Source: Flavobacteriales bacterium
GTDB taxonomy: Bacteria; Bacteroidota; Bacteroidia; Flavobacteriales_F; PHOS-HE28
Length of the DNA: 64,000 nt
Direction: 5' to 3'
NCBI GenBank assembly: GCA_020635695.1
Contig: JACJZH010000003.1
Location: 1-64,000, forward strand
A program made the translations under genes and the position numbers. Below the pieces are notes generated by a model. That model was given only the letters and a program-made list of their open reading frames with translations, was not told the DNA's origin and did no database searches. This document shows positions 62,547 to 64,000 of this stretch, one piece after another (within the stretch, counting starts at the first letter, position 1; the number at the start of each line of letters is the position of its first letter).

Positions 62547-64000
62547 CTACTCGATCACCACGCGCCCGGTCATTCGCAGCGCACCGGTAAGCCGGTAGAA
62601 GTAGGTGCCACCCGACAGCTCGCCACGGGCGATACGCACCCGCCCTTCAGGCGTTCCCGGCAGGAAGCGCAGCACCCTCCCCTGCAGGTCCAGGAGCTCC
62701 ACGCCTACTCGCGTGCCGAACTCCTGCGGGTAGACCAGCACCGTCTCGTCGCGGAACGGGTTCGGGAACACCCGCACACCCAGCGCCATCGCCTCCTCGG
62801 TGAGGCCCGTGACCGTGACGCAGGGGTCCTGCAGGAACGTGGTGCTGTTCATGTAGTTCTCGTTCACCACGTCCACCACCTCATCGATGCAGATCAATGA
62901 CTGGGGGTTGATGAAATGCACCCGGCACAGCGGGGTGAAGGCCGTGTTCTTGCCGATCAGGGAGTCCACGTCGGACAGTCCGATCAGGTGTCCTCCCCCG
63001 AACTCGAAGGCCGGGGTGATCGGGTAGTTCACCGGGTCGTAGAGATTGTCGACCCCTGTGATCTGCACCCCGCTCAATACCAGCTCGTACCCCACCAGCT
63101 TCTTGTTCGGGTTCTTGATGTGCACGTCCAGGTATCCGCTGCCGTAGTCGACATCACCGATGGTGAAGGTGACCGAATCGAAGGGGTTCACGATCTCGAT
63201 GAACGGGAAGTTGCAGTGGTCATGCACGGCATTGCTGTCCGGCACGTGGTTGTACGTGTTCCAGTAATTGCAGAACGCCATGTACGCCGCGTCGCTCACG
63301 GTGATCTCCCCGTCGGCATCGATGTCCGTGCAGGGCATCGGCGTGATGTCGTTGCCGATGATGCCGGTGACGTACTGGTTCACGTCCACCAGGTCCTGCT
63401 GGCCGTCCAGGTCCAGGTCCCCGATCAAGCGTGTTCCTCCGCAATCGCCCATGCAGTCCAGTTGCGCGCTGCCATAGATGTCGCCAAGACAATCCACGTA
63501 GGGCGTGCAGGTGGTGTCCACCACCACGGTCAGGTTGGGGTTCCGTTCCAAGGTCACGCAGACCTGGGCCCAGTTGTTGAAGTGGTCCAATTCGTAGCGC
63601 CCGAGCGCGTCGGGGCTCTGGTCCCAGTTGGTGCGTACCACCAACGTGTAGGTCCCGTCAGGCACGTCGGTCAGATCGACCCACTGGCAGTTCAGCCCGG
63701 AACTGTAGATGTCGCCACATCCCTGTGAGATGCCCATGTTCCCGCAGCCGTACTGGGCCGTACCACCGCCGCTGCACTCCAGGTCCATCACGCAGAAGCC
63801 GTTCTTGAAGCCCTGCGCCAGCGACTGGCCCGCGGTATCGAAGAGCAGGTATTCCGCATAGCCTTCGTAGTGCACGTGCCCGTGGCAGTTGCTCAGGTTG
63901 AACTGGTCCGGGTTGGCGTTCGGATTGCCGATGTAGTAGTCGGTGTTCCCGATGTTCTTGATATGGGTGGTGAACCGCAGGATGTCACGCACGCCATACC
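62547..64000 (-). CDS. Lysyl-oxidase-like protein with dockerin-like and T9SS domains (5' end outside window)
   Basis: The gene is cut by the window end, leaving about 483 residues. The visible N-terminal part is a lysyl-oxidase-like copper domain (RFTTHIKNIGNTDYYIG, CHGHVHYEGYAEYLLFD, YELDHFNNWAQVCVTL). It is followed by two EF-hand-like repeats of dockerin type (GDLDLDGQQDLVDVN, CTDIDADGEITVSDAAYM), an Ig-like region, and a T9SS type A sorting domain (VRVFPNPFRDETVLVY). Lysyl oxidases oxidise Lys to aldehydes for cross-linking; here a surface-located role is expected. The frame is open to position 64000. Confidence 0.85.
   Translation of the reverse strand, partial: YGVRDILRFTTHIKNIGNTDYYIGNPNANPDQFNLSNCHGHVHYEGYAEYLLFDTAGQSLAQGFKNGFCVMDLECSGGGTAQYGCGNMGISQGCGDIYSSGLNCQWVDLTDVPDGTYTLVVRTNWDQSPDALGRYELDHFNNWAQVCVTLERNPNLTVVVDTTCTPYVDCLGDIYGSAQLDCMGDCGGTRLIGDLDLDGQQDLVDVNQYVTGIIGNDITPMPCTDIDADGEITVSDAAYMAFCNYWNTYNHVPDSNAVHDHCNFPFIEIVNPFDSVTFTIGDVDYGSGYLDVHIKNPNKKLVGYELVLSGVQITGVDNLYDPVNYPITPAFEFGGGHLIGLSDVDSLIGKNTAFTPLCRVHFINPQSLICIDEVVDVVNENYMNSTTFLQDPCVTVTGLTEEAMALGVRVFPNPFRDETVLVYPQEFGTRVGVELLDLQGRVLRFLPGTPEGRVRIARGELSGGTYFYRLTGALRMTGRVVIE

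Overview
The window looks like a chromosomal contig from a GC-rich member of the Bacteroidota, most likely an uncultured Flavobacteriales-type lineage. This is inference from three observations: several secreted proteins end in T9SS-type sorting domains or carry Bacteroidota lipobox signals; several starts are preceded by the Bacteroidota -7 box (TAnnTTTG or a one-base variant) with no clear Shine-Dalgarno; and Lacal_2735-, DUF2024-, VKAI-repeat- and DUF4173-type proteins are present. I see no rRNA, tRNA, CRISPR array or intact insertion sequence.

Region 1 (1-10.3 kb) is a nitrogen-oxide stress and respiration island. After a broken junction of two gene fragments come an Rrf2/NsrR-like Fe-S regulator, a tightly overlapping seven-gene operon (cbb3-like oxidase subunit I, a CcoO/CcoP-like dihaem cytochrome, two small membrane proteins, a group III truncated haemoglobin, a methyltransferase, a small membrane protein), RIC/ScdA, a hemerythrin, and a sensor kinase with a sigma-54 activator. 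Region 2 (10.4-15.3 kb) follows a good sigma-54 -24/-12 site: a Cys-rich protein, glutamate dehydrogenase, the three-gene proton-translocating transhydrogenase and a GreA/Rnk-like factor. Region 3 (15.3-21 kb) has a MarR regulator, glutaredoxin and DUF2024 protein around a MarR-type operator, then an epimerase, an APS-reductase-like CysH and a B12-dependent ribonucleotide reductase.

Region 4 (21.4-29.8 kb) is a clade II N2O-reductase cluster (cytochrome c, nosZ, a nosB-like gene, nosL, nosD, nosF, nosY), with a fasciclin lipoprotein downstream and a divergent His-rich membrane protein. The same palindrome, GGACA-N4-TGTCC, lies upstream of the oxidase operon, RIC, the fasciclin gene and the nos/28541 divergent pair. 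It therefore ties regions 1 and 4 into one probable regulon, with the Rrf2 protein as the obvious candidate regulator.

Region 5 (29.8-40.8 kb) holds an ETHE1-like/rhodanese protein, a methylmalonyl-CoA mutase whose small and large subunits are fused in one chain and carry a palindromic insertion, a PKD/T9SS protein, repeat-rich DNA, hipBA, and small conserved genes. Region 6 (41-47.3 kb) is an RND efflux operon. Region 7 (47.6-64 kb) holds housekeeping and hypothetical genes, a SiaB-SiaC pair, a TerB/FHA/ABCG-type transporter, a sugar MFS permease and a lysyl-oxidase/T9SS protein cut by the window end.
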